Positions 54,821 to 63,940 of a stretch of DNA of 64,000 nt are shown one piece after another (position 1 is the stretch's first letter; each line of letters starts with the position of its first letter). The notes under the pieces are model-generated. The model worked only from the letters and a program-made list of their open reading frames with translations. It was not told the origin of the DNA and searched no databases. The translations under genes were made by a program, and so were the position numbers. This DNA comes from an uncultured Lachnospiraceae bacterium (GTDB lineage Bacteria; Bacillota; Clostridia; Lachnospirales; Lachnospiraceae), in assembly GCA_949740725.1 (NCBI GenBank), contig CATJIO010000107.1, forward strand, positions 48,592 through 112,591, read 5' to 3'.

Positions 54821-55648
54821 TTATCCTTTTACTGCTCCAGAATTTAAACCATCCACAAAATATCGCTGTAAGCAGATATACACGATCACCATGGGAAGTG
54901 CGGCCAGGGTCAATCCGGCGATAAGCACGCCCCACTGAGTTTGAGAGGTAGAGCGAATTGCGAAAATTCCCAGAGGAACTGTCTGCAATTTCCTTCCCTC
55001 TGTAAATACCAAGGCAAAGGCAAAATCATTCCAGATATACCGGGCGCTCATTACTGCCGTAGTGGCGATTACCGGTTTACTCATCTTAAGGACAATGCTA
55101 AAAAACACCTGGCTGATGGAGCATCCGTCAATGATCGCCGCTTCCTCTACCTCAATGGGGAGATTACTCATAAAGGACCACATCAGGAAAAAAGAAAACG
55201 GGATCCGATAGGCTATGTAGGGAACCAGCAGTCCGATCCTGGTGTTATACAGTCCCACCATAGACAGCAGCTTATAGATGGGGATCAGAGAGCACTGGGG
55301 CGCCAGCATCATCCCGGAAAGCACAAACATGAAAATGAAATATTTGTGCTTAAATTCAAAACGGATAATCGCATATGCCGCCATACCAGAAATTAAAACC
55401 ACAAAAAAAGTACCGACAATCGTAAAGAATAAACTATTGATTACCGTATTCTGGATATATGCGCTCCACACATAGGTGTAATTAGAAGTCTGCCATACTT
55501 CCGGAAGGCTCCAGGGAGAACCAAAGATATCGCTGTCTGCCTTAAATCCACTTACCGCCATCCAAAGCAGCGGAAATATGATCACCACAATATACAGGGC
55601 CATAAAGATATGAATAATCCATCGTTTTATCTTGGAACTAATACTCAT
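54821..55648 (-). CDS. Carbohydrate ABC transporter permease (MalG type)
   Basis: The 275-residue protein has six membrane segments and the EAA loop for ATPase contact (EVEEAAIIDGCSISQVFFSIVLKM region). It lies one base after the partner permease. With the binding protein it forms an importer. No ATPase gene is in the operon, so a shared MsmX-type ATPase is presumed, as is common for such transporters. Confidence 0.92.
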   Translation of the reverse strand: MSISSKIKRWIIHIFMALYIVVIIFPLLWMAVSGFKADSDIFGSPWSLPEVWQTSNYTYVWSAYIQNTVINSLFFTIVGTFFVVLISGMAAYAIIRFEFKHKYFIFMFVLSGMMLAPQCSLIPIYKLLSMVGLYNTRIGLLVPYIAYRIPFSFFLMWSFMSNLPIEVEEAAIIDGCSISQVFFSIVLKMSKPVIATTAVMSARYIWNDFAFALVFTEGRKLQTVPLGIFAIRSTSQTQWGVLIAGLTLAALPMVIVYICLQRYFVDGLNSGAVKG

Positions 55649-55649
55649 C

Positions 55650-56549
55650 CTATCTTTCCCCCTTCATTGTTTCTTTTACATTATACATTCTCATTTGAAT
55701 AAAGGAAAAAGCAAATGTAATCACGAACAGCAGTACGCCGATGGCGCTGGCATAACCCATATTATCCTTTCTAAATCCAGTTTTATACATCAGGGTGGCC
55801 AGAACCTCTGTGGCATTGCCTGGCCCGCCGCTGGTCATAACGTAAACCTCATCAAATACCATAAATGCACCGATGATGGTAATTGTCGTATTCATAAGAA
55901 TGGTAGACTTTATCAGCGGAATGGTAATCCGGAAAAAAGTCTGGAGTCCGCTGGCGCCGTCGATCTTAGCTGACTCGTAAATCTCCAGGGGCACGCTCTG
56001 AAGCCCTACCGTATACAGCATTACCATCTCACCAATATACTGCCACTGGGATACCATGATAACCGACCACATAGCTGTCTTCGCATTTCCCAGCCAGTCG
56101 TTGGTCAGAGAGGATAAGCCGATTTTTTCCAGAAGAGGATTGACGAAACCGATGGACGGGCTATACCCGATTACCCACAAAAGTCCGATGGCTGTCAGCG
56201 ACACCACCGCCGGAATAAAGATAATTACCCTGGTCACAGCCGCATACCGGCTGTTGGCAAAGGAATTTAAAAGATACGCGATGATCAGGCCTAATCCTAC
56301 CTGAAAGATAATGGAGACGATTGCGTATTTTGCGTTATTCGTCACCGCGAGCCAGATAGTATCATCCGTAAACAGCTTTTTAATATACCGCAGGCCCACA
56401 AAATCCATTGTCTTCGAATACGCTGTCCATTTAAAAAGACTGTAATACACATTTACAATAACTGGAAGGAAAATCAGCAATGCTACAGCCGCCACAGCAG
56501 GAAGCAGGAAAACCAACAGCATCTTTTTATTTTTGTATAATGTCGTCAT
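55650..56549 (-). CDS. Sugar ABC transporter permease (MalF type)
   Basis: The start at 56549 (MTTLYKNKKMLLVFLLP) follows GAGGT; the track's start is too long. The 299-residue protein has six membrane segments with an EAA loop (LEIYESAKIDGASGLQTFFRITIPL). It pairs with the MalG-type permease encoded next. It follows the binding-protein gene by 66 bases. Confidence 0.92.
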   Translation of the reverse strand: MTTLYKNKKMLLVFLLPAVAAVALLIFLPVIVNVYYSLFKWTAYSKTMDFVGLRYIKKLFTDDTIWLAVTNNAKYAIVSIIFQVGLGLIIAYLLNSFANSRYAAVTRVIIFIPAVVSLTAIGLLWVIGYSPSIGFVNPLLEKIGLSSLTNDWLGNAKTAMWSVIMVSQWQYIGEMVMLYTVGLQSVPLEIYESAKIDGASGLQTFFRITIPLIKSTILMNTTITIIGAFMVFDEVYVMTSGGPGNATEVLATLMYKTGFRKDNMGYASAIGVLLFVITFAFSFIQMRMYNVKETMKGER

Positions 56550-56615
56550 AGTTTTACCTCTCTTAGCGATATGTCCGGCATCCCTTAACGAGATGCCGGA
56601 CATCCGGTCCTTCAG

Positions 56616-57956
56616 TTACTTGTCTGCGGCAACCTCCTCAGCGGTGGCGCTTACATCCTTCATAATGGACTCGCCGGTCTCCGCGTCAAAAATGGTCTGG
56701 CAGCCGATCAAATAGGTATCCGCAACGGTCTGATCAATTGCACAGTCAAGCCACTCGGAGATACCAGGCGCTGCTAAGTTCTTTTCGATGATTTCCAGAG
56801 ACTCTGGCATACATTTTGACTCGTCTAATTCTACGCCAGTACAGGGAAGGAAGCCCAACTCATATACCATCTTGGACTGTACCTCGTCACTGGTAATCCA
56901 CTTTAAGAACTTAATTGCCTCATCAGGATGCTTGGACGCGGAATTTACCATAAATACATCTGGGCCGCCAGTGATATAGCCAGCCTCTCCTGCTGCTCCT
57001 TCAACCTCTGGGAAGTCAAAGTAACTCCAGTCATCTCCAAGAGCGTTCTCGTAGTTAACCAGGTTCTGCACTTCCTCATAAATCATAGCAGCCTTGCCTT
57101 CCTGTACCATAGCTTGGGACATCTCCCATGTACAGGAGTTAATATCTGCATTGGTGAATCCTTTGTCATACAGCTCCTTCACCATATCCAAAGCCTGAGC
57201 ATATCCGGGATCCGTATAGGCCACTTCCTCCATGGTATAGTTCTTATTGGTAACATCAGCAGGAACCAGCTTTCCATTTAAGGTGGTAAGGTAATGACAT
57301 ACTACCCAGCTATACTGATTTCCTACAGCAATCGGGGTAATTCCCATATCCTTGATCTTCTGGCAAGCATCCAAAAATTCTGTCCAGGTCTTGGGAACCT
57401 CGGTAATTCCAGCATCTGCAAAAATCTTCTTATTGTAAACCATCTCTTTAGAGGAATAATCCCAGGGAATCGCCCAATAGGATCCTTCCTTGATACAGCA
57501 ACCCAGCATTGACTGGTTAAAGCTATCCTTCCACTCTGTATCCTCTTCCAGATATTTTGAAATATCCATAGCGTTTCCAGAATCTACGTACTGAGTAATT
57601 CTCTCGCCACTCCAGGTGAAAAAGATATCCGGCGCATCGTCGCTTCCAAGAAGAACTCTTGTCTTATCCTTGATCTCCTCGTCGCCATATGCGGTCATCT
57701 CGATCTTAATGCCGGGGTTCTGCTCCTCAAATTTTGCAACCACTTCATTAAAGTACTGCATTCTCTTTTCTTCCGGGAACTTGTGGACAAACTTGATCAC
57801 CACATCACCGCCTGCTGCAGCCTGTCCGGAATTCCCACTATCTTCCTTCTGCTGGGGCTCTCCGCCTGCATTCTGGCCGCCGCCTCCACAGCCGGTAAGG
57901 ACAGCCATACTCAATGCCAACGCAGTAACGACTTTAATTGTTCTTTTCACTTTCAC
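56616..57956 (-). CDS. ABC transporter substrate-binding lipoprotein
   Basis: A GTG start at 57956 follows AGGAGGAAG. The 446-residue family-1 binding protein has a lipoprotein signal (ALALSMAVLTGC), a G/Q-rich linker and the typical two-lobed fold (VVAKFEEQNPGIKIEM, SDDAPDIFFTWSG). It captures the substrate at the cell surface for the two permeases. First gene of the operon. Sugar or glycated amino acid is inferred from the deglycases downstream. Confidence 0.93.
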   Translation of the reverse strand: MKVKRTIKVVTALALSMAVLTGCGGGGQNAGGEPQQKEDSGNSGQAAAGGDVVIKFVHKFPEEKRMQYFNEVVAKFEEQNPGIKIEMTAYGDEEIKDKTRVLLGSDDAPDIFFTWSGERITQYVDSGNAMDISKYLEEDTEWKDSFNQSMLGCCIKEGSYWAIPWDYSSKEMVYNKKIFADAGITEVPKTWTEFLDACQKIKDMGITPIAVGNQYSWVVCHYLTTLNGKLVPADVTNKNYTMEEVAYTDPGYAQALDMVKELYDKGFTNADINSCTWEMSQAMVQEGKAAMIYEEVQNLVNYENALGDDWSYFDFPEVEGAAGEAGYITGGPDVFMVNSASKHPDEAIKFLKWITSDEVQSKMVYELGFLPCTGVELDESKCMPESLEIIEKNLAAPGISEWLDCAIDQTVADTYLIGCQTIFDAETGESIMKDVSATAEEVAADK

Positions 57957-58011
57957 TCTTTCTTCCTCCTTTTTCTTTTACTGCGGGTTACTCCATATCA
58001 AATCTTGTATT

Positions 58012-58068
58012 ATATCATGATATGATAATTGTTGAGCTTATATTAACACATTATATTACTACAGTCAA
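58012..58068 (-). promoter_or_regulatory. Promoter and operator region of the ABC-SIS operon
   Basis: The minus strand has TTGACT (58063-58068) and TAATAT (58040-58045) with a 17-base spacer. A perfect 12-bp palindrome ATATCATGATAT (58012-58023) lies just downstream, preceded on the plus strand by CTTGTATT. This resembles the CTTGCATTATG site at the gntR promoter and is a likely operator. Confidence 0.6.
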
Positions 58069-58190
58069 GCAAAATTATAATTTTTTTCACAGAAAAAATA
58101 TAAATCTCTCCGCTTTTTTGTTGAGTATTCACATTTCTTTTTCCTTCTTCCAATACAGATAAGAGAAAAATGGAATTTTTCTATTTTAAA

Positions 58191-58221
58191 CTTGCATTAT
58201 GATGATACAAGATGTTATAAT
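58191..58221 (+). promoter_or_regulatory. gntR promoter with CTTG...CAAG operator
   Basis: A dyad CTTGCAT-N7-ATACAAG (58191-58211) overlaps a weak -35 (TTGCAT) and sits next to the -10 box TATAAT (58216-58221). This is a typical autoregulatory GntR/HutC site (TTGTAT-ATACAA-like). Confidence 0.6.
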
Positions 58222-58250
58222 GGATGAAACGAGAAAGGGGGGATTCGACT

Positions 58251-59009
58251 ATGATTGAACATGAAAGTGCGATTCCGCTTTATCAGCAGATAGAAAACGA
58301 CATCAAGCAAAAGATCATGACCGGGGAATATCAGGCTGGACAGATGCTTCCTAGTGAAAGCAAGTTTTGCGAGATGTACCAGGTAAGCCGCGTCACCATC
58401 CGGAACGCCATAACAGACTTGGTGGATCAGGGCATCTTGATCCGCAAGCACGGCAAGGGTACCTTCGTGGAAAATCAGAAGATTACTTCCAATCTAGTTA
58501 CCTTCAGCGGCTTTACCACCACTTGCCGGGAAAATAATCTTCGAATTAACACCCATATCCTCTGTGTGCGCCGTCAGGAGGCCTCTATGTATGATATCCG
58601 TACTCTGCAGCTGGAGGAGGGAGACGATATCATCTATATCAAGCGTATCCGCTATGCCGACGGACATCCGGTGATTATCGAGCATGTCCACCTGCCTTAT
58701 CAGGAATACAGTTTCTTGTTAGAGGAGGATCTAGAGGACCGCTCTCTGTATGACACCTTGGAGAAGCACACCGGGGCAAACCCGGAGAATTACTGCCACA
58801 CTACCATTTGTCTGGAAGCCAGTGGAGCCACCCCGGAGGAGGCGCTCTTCTTAAAGCTGCAGCCTGGGAATCCGCTTTTTATTCTGAAGGAAACCATCAT
58901 TTCCGATGTGGGGCATCCGATTCACTGGACAAAGCAGATCATGTCAGGCAATTACTTTAAATTCTATCTGACTGATACTATAAATAAGCTGTCCATCAAT
59001 ATCGATTAA
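58251..59009 (+). CDS. GntR family (HutC subfamily) regulator
   Basis: The ATG at 58251 follows AAAGGGGGG. The 252-residue protein has an N-terminal winged helix (about 8-72: IPLYQQIENDIKQKIMTGEY, VSRVTIRNAITDLVDQGI) and a C-terminal UTRA ligand domain (about 95-240). Such proteins repress sugar or amino-sugar operons until a phosphorylated substrate binds. Divergent placement beside the ABC-SIS operon makes that operon the likely target, similar to FrlR. Confidence 0.92.
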   Translation: MIEHESAIPLYQQIENDIKQKIMTGEYQAGQMLPSESKFCEMYQVSRVTIRNAITDLVDQGILIRKHGKGTFVENQKITSNLVTFSGFTTTCRENNLRINTHILCVRRQEASMYDIRTLQLEEGDDIIYIKRIRYADGHPVIIEHVHLPYQEYSFLLEEDLEDRSLYDTLEKHTGANPENYCHTTICLEASGATPEEALFLKLQPGNPLFILKETIISDVGHPIHWTKQIMSGNYFKFYLTDTINKLSINID

Positions 59010-59022
59010 TTTATTTTCGGTC

Positions 59023-59071
59023 AAAAAAGACTGGAACATGTAAGTGGCTTTTTCATGTTCCAGTCTTTTTT
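59023..59071. terminator. Bidirectional terminator between gntR and the kinase operon
   Basis: A perfect 18-bp inverted repeat (AAAAAAGACTGGAACATG and its complement) has A-runs before and T-runs after on either strand, so it can end both convergent transcripts. Confidence 0.93.
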
Positions 59072-59092
59072 GCTGTCAGCGAACATTGGCTT

Positions 59093-59941
59093 TTATCGGC
59101 TGCTTTCGATGAGATGGCAGATCACATCAGCGATACCGTCCTCATCATTGGAAGGAGCAATATACTGGGCTGCCTTCTTTAACGCGGGCTGAGCGTTGGC
59201 CATGGCAACCCCTATTCCCGCATAATCAATCATGGACAGATCATTAAATCCATCCCCACAGGCAATGAGATCCTTCTGCTCCCGCCCTAGACGCTTTAAC
59301 ATCCACTGCAATGTTTGGGCTTTATCAATCCCCTTTGCAGTAACTTCGAGGAAATATGGCTCTGACCGGCAAATGTTCAGACGTCCATTCCAATAGGCTT
59401 TCATACTTTCTTCCACAATCTTCAAATGTTCTTCTTCCCCGGTCATCAGACACTTGGTAACCGGAAAATTTACATATTCAGAAAAGTTTTCAGTCTGACG
59501 GATTTCCATGTGGTTAATCAGGCTTTCCTTTTGGCAGTACTTCTCCTCCGGATGCTCGGTAATAATATACTTGTCTTTATAGGTCATAATATTGACTTCA
59601 TACTCCCTTGCCTGGGTAGCCAAGGTATCCACCACTTCCTGATCTAAGGTTTGCTGATACAAAATACATCCTGTTTTGCAATCTGTTACACAGCCTCCGT
59701 TATAGGATAAAATATAGCCTCCCTTTTTTCGAAACTCCAGCTCCTCCGCTACTGGTATAACACCGTAGGTAGGACGTCCTGAAGCTAGGATGACCCGTCC
59801 GCCCAATGCCATAAATAATTTCAATGCCCATCGAACTACTGGGGTAACTTGTTTTTCTGAATTTGTCAGTGTACCATCAAGATCAAGAGCAAGCACACAA
59901 TCTGAAATCTTTCGTCTTTCTTTCTCGAATATTGTTCCCAT
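59093..59941 (-). CDS. Cof-type HAD hydrolase
   Basis: The ATG at 59941 follows AGGTGAGG. The 282-residue protein has motif I LALDLDGTLTNSEK, motif II LASGRP, a C2-type cap and motif IV IACGDGFNDLSMID with a final VAMANAQP. These Cof/YwpJ-like enzymes remove phosphate from sugar phosphates or flavin nucleotides. It follows the FrlD-like kinase by 33 bases and may relieve sugar-phosphate stress in the same pathway. Confidence 0.9.
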   Translation of the reverse strand: MGTIFEKERRKISDCVLALDLDGTLTNSEKQVTPVVRWALKLFMALGGRVILASGRPTYGVIPVAEELEFRKKGGYILSYNGGCVTDCKTGCILYQQTLDQEVVDTLATQAREYEVNIMTYKDKYIITEHPEEKYCQKESLINHMEIRQTENFSEYVNFPVTKCLMTGEEEHLKIVEESMKAYWNGRLNICRSEPYFLEVTAKGIDKAQTLQWMLKRLGREQKDLIACGDGFNDLSMIDYAGIGVAMANAQPALKKAAQYIAPSNDEDGIADVICHLIESSR

Positions 59942-59974
59942 TTTCCTCACCTGCAGTTTTTGTTTGATAACCGT

Positions 59975-60892
59975 TTATTGCACTGAGCTCACTGGCACAC
60001 CGCATCCATAGGCTCCCTTAATCCGACAGGTAAAGCGCGCTTTTAAATTTCCCATACACATCCCTGTCTCGATCGCCTGTCTCCTCACATCTGCCTGATT
60101 CTCCTCCAGGATAAATTTCCCGTCAGATCCAGCGATCATATCCTCCATCCGCTTCGTAATTTCCACATAGGTGGTGATGAATCCGCTGATCCAGGAGTCC
60201 CCGCATCCGGTAGTATCTATGGCGCCGCCGCCGATATTATAAGGCTCCTTGGTGTAAATCTCCTTGCCGTCATATACCCATGCCCCCTTGGTTCCCATGG
60301 TCATGATCGCCATAGAACAGAAACGGGAATCCACCGCCTTCTTCAGAATGCTCAGATTCTCCTGCTGAGACAGATCATCCCTTCCGGAAAACAGGATGTA
60401 GTCCGCTACATTAGAAATCATTTCCACCTTTTCCTCGTTCCACTCTGTGGAAAAATCATAGAGGAGCGGAATCCCTGCCTCCTTGACCTTGATCAGCTGA
60501 TCGTCAATATAGCTGTAGCAGCTGGTATGGACAAGATCAAACCCCCCCAGATATGCCAAAATCTCATCTGTAACCTCCAGAGGATGGGACTTCACCAAGC
60601 CTCCATTATTTTCGTCGCCAATTACCCGATCTCCATCAATCAGATTAATGAAACAGCGCCCCGTCTCCCCTTGGAGCACTGGGCTCATGGTATACTCTAC
60701 CTTCTGTTTATCTAAGGAATCTGTCAGTACCTTCCCGTAAACATCATCCGCCAACACTCCTACATAAGCCGCCTTATGCCCCATCTGACTGCAGTACACT
60801 GCCACATTCACACAATTCCCGCCTGGATTTACAATCCCGTCAATATAGTTGATGTCCACCACGTTATCACCCATACATGCGATTTTAATCAT
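59975..60892 (-). CDS. PfkB family kinase, fructoselysine-6-kinase-like
   Basis: The 305-residue ribokinase-fold enzyme opens CMGDNVVDI and GGNCVNVAVYCSQMG, closely like FrlD, and has DGDRVIGDENNGG in the region where FrlD reads DNDRVFGD. The second PfkB signature reads DTTGCGDSW, with cysteine in place of the usual alanine before the catalytic GD. The enzyme likely phosphorylates C6 of an Amadori compound for the deglycases. It lies 32 bases after the DMT transporter gene. Confidence 0.85.
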   Translation of the reverse strand: MIKIACMGDNVVDINYIDGIVNPGGNCVNVAVYCSQMGHKAAYVGVLADDVYGKVLTDSLDKQKVEYTMSPVLQGETGRCFINLIDGDRVIGDENNGGLVKSHPLEVTDEILAYLGGFDLVHTSCYSYIDDQLIKVKEAGIPLLYDFSTEWNEEKVEMISNVADYILFSGRDDLSQQENLSILKKAVDSRFCSMAIMTMGTKGAWVYDGKEIYTKEPYNIGGGAIDTTGCGDSWISGFITTYVEITKRMEDMIAGSDGKFILEENQADVRRQAIETGMCMGNLKARFTCRIKGAYGCGVPVSSVQ

Positions 60893-60924
60893 TTTATACC
60901 CCCTCCTTATACTTAATCATTAAT

Positions 60925-61824
60925 TTATAAATATTCATCGCGTATTACAACCAAAATCCCCATCATAATCAGGATACACCCCAAAAGCTTCAGGGGATTC
61001 ATCGTCTCTCCCAACAGCACCACCCCTACAATCACACAAGTCATCGGCTCCAGCATAGAAAAGAGGGAGGCTGTTCCGCCTCCTGTATACCGCACACCAA
61101 ACTGGAACAGGATATTGGCAGCAACACCAGACAAAAGTGCGTGTGCCCCGGTCATCATCCATGCAGAACTAGTCAATGAGACCCACAGGCCGCCGGTAAA
61201 ACTTCCATAAAACAACGTCAACATCATCCGGATCAGCAGCATATAAAAGCCAAACCATATGTAATCTGCTTTTTGAAGCCCAGTCTTTTCCATCACTAAA
61301 ACATATCCAGCATAGGTAAAACCAGATAGCAGGGCCAACAGAATCCCCAAACCGGCCCCCTGTCCGGAAAGATCCGAGGTGAGTGCCACCCCTGCCAGGC
61401 TTAAGGCAAGAGCAATGCCCTTTCCAATTGTCAGCTTTTTATTCAGAATCCAAATACCAAGAATTGCCACATACACCGGATAGGTAAAGTGCAGGACCGT
61501 GGCAATCCCTGTGGATATCAGGTCAAAGGCGCTGAATAGTAAAAGAGTGGTCAACCCTCCGAAAAGGCCGTCCAGTAAAAGCCAGGGAAGCAGCTCTTTT
61601 CGCGGAAGAAAAGGAATTTTTTTCCAAATCATAAGTCCACCAAAGGCCAACACACTAAAAACAGAAGAATAAAAGGTGAAGGCAATAGGATTGCTTCCTC
61701 CTTCATAGGCATAGGTGGCAAACAGCGCATTAAATCCATATATTAATGCAGAGAGCATCGCCCCTCCTGCTCCTATCATTTCCATATTCCTGCTCCTGAT
61801 GCAGAAGCCCTCCCTCCTTACCAT
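60925..61824 (-). CDS. DMT/EamA family transporter
   Basis: The start at 61824 follows AGAGAGGA. The 299-residue protein has ten membrane segments in two EamA repeats (LSALIYGFNALFATYAYEGG; ALLSGFTYAGYVLVMEKTG) and a typical end with LGETMNPLKLLGCILIMMGI. Members export amino acids or metabolites. As first gene of the kinase operon it could export the amine released from Amadori compounds, or import the substrate; this is inference. Confidence 0.88.
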   Translation of the reverse strand: MVRREGFCIRSRNMEMIGAGGAMLSALIYGFNALFATYAYEGGSNPIAFTFYSSVFSVLAFGGLMIWKKIPFLPRKELLPWLLLDGLFGGLTTLLLFSAFDLISTGIATVLHFTYPVYVAILGIWILNKKLTIGKGIALALSLAGVALTSDLSGQGAGLGILLALLSGFTYAGYVLVMEKTGLQKADYIWFGFYMLLIRMMLTLFYGSFTGGLWVSLTSSAWMMTGAHALLSGVAANILFQFGVRYTGGGTASLFSMLEPMTCVIVGVVLLGETMNPLKLLGCILIMMGILVVIRDEYL

Positions 61825-61876
61825 AATCTTCCTCTCTTTCTCCCCATAGTTGACAAAGTGGTATTCTACATGTATA

Positions 61877-61905
61877 TTAATAACATCATATGACGTCTTT
61901 GTCAA
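61877..61905 (-). promoter_or_regulatory. Promoter of the transporter-kinase-HAD operon
   Basis: The minus strand has consensus TTGACA (61900-61905) and TATTAA (61877-61882) with a 17-base spacer. The spacer contains an imperfect palindrome ACGTCATATGATGT, possibly an operator. Confidence 0.65.
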
Positions 61906-61909
61906 GTAC

Positions 61910-61942
61910 AAAAAAACAGAAGCTTCCTCTGCCTCTGTTTTT
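61910..61942 (-). terminator. Terminator of spoVT
   Basis: AAACAGA / TCTGTTT with a short inner stem is followed on the minus strand by a run of T residues, just after the spoVT stop. Confidence 0.8.
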
Positions 61943-61967
61943 CCTCTCTCGTCTCTCTATTTTCTGT

Positions 61968-62516
61968 TTATCCTTCCATCTGCCGTCCTAAAAATCCGGC
62001 GGCTGTGGAGGCCAGCTTCATCTCCATATCTCCAAATCTCGCCCTGGGTTCCCGGCTTAAAATTGCCACCGCACCAATGGCATCTCCCTCACAGAGGATA
62101 GCGGTCACCACTTGGGCTGTCACACCTTCTAGCTCCTCGGTTACCAGAGGAATAAAATTCTTATCATCCTTTCCGGCGCAGACAGACTGCCGCTCATTGA
62201 TCAGCTGTTCCAGCTGCCGGCTGATGTTTTTCTGCAGAATATCCTTTTTCGGTCCGCCAGCTACGGCGATCACCTGATCCCGGTCAGTAATGCAGACCAT
62301 CAGTCCGGTTGACTGGGCCATGGCCTCTGCATACTGCCCTGCAAAAGCAGTCAGCTCCACCATGGGAGAATATTTTTTTAAGATAATTTCACCTTCCCGA
62401 TCAGTAAAAATTTCCAGCGGCGTTCCTTCTCGCAGGCGCAATGTACGTCGGATTTCCTTTGGGACAACAATTCGTCCCAGGTCGTCAATTCTTCTTACAA
62501 TTCCTGTAGCTTTCAT
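61968..62516 (-). CDS. spoVT: Stage V sporulation protein T
   Basis: The start at 62516 (MKATGIVRRIDDLGRIVVP) follows GGAGGAA. The 182-residue protein has the AbrB-type DNA-binding swapped hairpin (residues 1-50) and a C-terminal GAF domain (about 55-180, VCITDRDQVIAVAGG). It tunes forespore gene expression late in sporulation. It is strong evidence for a spore-forming host. Length and sequence match SpoVT rather than the shorter AbrB. Confidence 0.95.
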   Translation of the reverse strand: MKATGIVRRIDDLGRIVVPKEIRRTLRLREGTPLEIFTDREGEIILKKYSPMVELTAFAGQYAEAMAQSTGLMVCITDRDQVIAVAGGPKKDILQKNISRQLEQLINERQSVCAGKDDKNFIPLVTEELEGVTAQVVTAILCEGDAIGAVAILSREPRARFGDMEMKLASTAAGFLGRQMEG

Positions 62517-62689
62517 ATACACATTCCTCCATTTCACTGTAATATGCTCCCGAAATTGGTTCATTCCGAAAGTACATTTCTATCCGTTTCTGGAAGTTAG
62601 TATTTGTAGAATGAAGGAATTTATACGAGAAAAATCATTTTCCCACATCTGATTGGGAACCGCCAGTCAACCAACTTATTTATATTCAC

Positions 62690-63475
62690 TCAGGCAAAGG
62701 TAATTACTGCCACCTCCGGTGGATTCCACATGCGGAATAAAAAATGATTTCCCAGACCTCGGCTGACCACCAGATGCCTTCCCTTTTCCAAAAAATGGCC
62801 CCCATCATATTTAGGAAAAAATTTTACTTCTGGTGACAAAAGTCCTCCCAACCTCGGTATGCGGATGATTCCCCCGTGGATATGCCCGGACAGAGTTAAA
62901 TCCGCTCCCCAGTCTCGGTAAGCAGGAAAATATAAGGGATTATGAGCCAAAAGGATCCGGAAACAGCCATCCTTCGGCTTACCTAAAAGTGTTCCGGCAT
63001 CCTCCGCCGAAAATTCTGCTCCCCATCGATATTCCCGGAACCAGTCCTTATAATACATCATCGGCATCACCAAACCATATACCTGAATACTAGTTCCCTT
63101 ATATGACAGCTCCTTCCAGCTGTTTCTCAGCTGGATTACTCCAGCCCGCTTTAATTCGCGGTGGAGGCAAATGTACTCCCTTCGTTTCAAACACTGCTCA
63201 TGATTTCCATCAATGAAGTATACTGGCCAATACCGGCACAACCGGCGACACAGATCAATCAGCCGTGGAATTGCTTCCAAACTCTGGTCCGCCATATCTC
63301 CAGTCATCATAATGCAATCCGGTGCGGCTTCTTTAATTTTTTGAATCAATACCTTATGGTTTTTGCCATATAACGCTCCGTGAAGATCTGATAGGTGGAT
63401 AATTCGATAACCGCGAAAGGGCTTCGGGAGGTTGGGCGATGAAATAGTATAATAGGAAGTTTTTATTTTTTTCAT
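62690..63475 (-). CDS. Metallophosphoesterase (YkuE/YaeI-type)
   Basis: The start at 63475 follows AAAGGAG. The 261-residue enzyme has the five calcineurin-like motifs: LSDLHG, MMTGDMAD, DGNHEQ, LAHNP and SGHIHGG. The N-terminal basic region may be membrane-associated, but no signal helix is clear. Relatives hydrolyse phosphodiesters such as UDP-diacylglucosamine or lipid head groups; the substrate is not known. Confidence 0.9.
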   Translation of the reverse strand: MKKIKTSYYTISSPNLPKPFRGYRIIHLSDLHGALYGKNHKVLIQKIKEAAPDCIMMTGDMADQSLEAIPRLIDLCRRLCRYWPVYFIDGNHEQCLKRREYICLHRELKRAGVIQLRNSWKELSYKGTSIQVYGLVMPMMYYKDWFREYRWGAEFSAEDAGTLLGKPKDGCFRILLAHNPLYFPAYRDWGADLTLSGHIHGGIIRIPRLGGLLSPEVKFFPKYDGGHFLEKGRHLVVSRGLGNHFLFRMWNPPEVAVITFA

Positions 63476-63728
63476 AGTACTCCTTTCACTATGCAAAGCC
63501 ATAATCTTATAATCCTGATATTATGGCATATTTTACTATAGATATTCTCCAAATGCAAGGTAGAAAGAATGCGCTTTGGCGTCGTCTGAAAGGGATGAAG
63601 GCAATGGCCTTTGTACTCTTTCCGCGGGGCATAAATATTGCTATTTCGTTGAGTCGCTGGTGAGACGTGAAAAGCTAGGGAGTCGCGGGCTGACTTAAGG
63701 TGCAGGCGCAAATCGGCAGAAAGTGACG

Positions 63729-63866
63729 CCCATGGCAGGCAGGTTCCCAACGTCACCCCGCTCTCGCTCCGCCGAAAGCGCAGCGGTGCGTAATGCCCTA
63801 AAAGACAGGGCCTAAGCACCGGCGGTTTCGGAGGGGATTCCTTTTGGGATCCTGCCTGCCATGGGC
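63729..63866. repeat. Large palindromic repeat element, copy 1
   Basis: A 23-bp inverted repeat with one mismatch (GCCCATGGCAGGCAGG-TCCCAA and complement, 63729-63751 and 63844-63866) encloses about 90 bases. The interior folds further: CGGTGC / GCACCG and GCCCT / AGGGC (63784-63821). An alternative hairpin GTGACG / CGTCAC (63724-63757) competes with the outer stem. No credible gene is inside; the long minus-strand ORF of the track is a by-product of the GC-rich repeat. Confidence 0.7.
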
Positions 63867-63940
63867 TGTTATCTCGTGGGTAGGCTTGCGGCTGGATTTT
63901 ATCGGATGCTGATTTGGTTTTGCCCAATCGGTTGGGCTAT

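Noticed and set aside
62530-62570. SigG-like promoter upstream of spoVT (GAATG ... CATATTA)
   Set aside because: The boxes resemble the forespore sigma-G consensus, but their spacing is about 15 bases, shorter than the expected 17-18, so I did not annotate it.
63472-63927. Minus-strand ORF of 151 residues at the window end
   Set aside because: It runs antisense through the palindromic repeat and the metallophosphoesterase promoter region, is rich in P, R and S, and has no ribosome site or domain. It is most likely a false ORF generated by the repeat.
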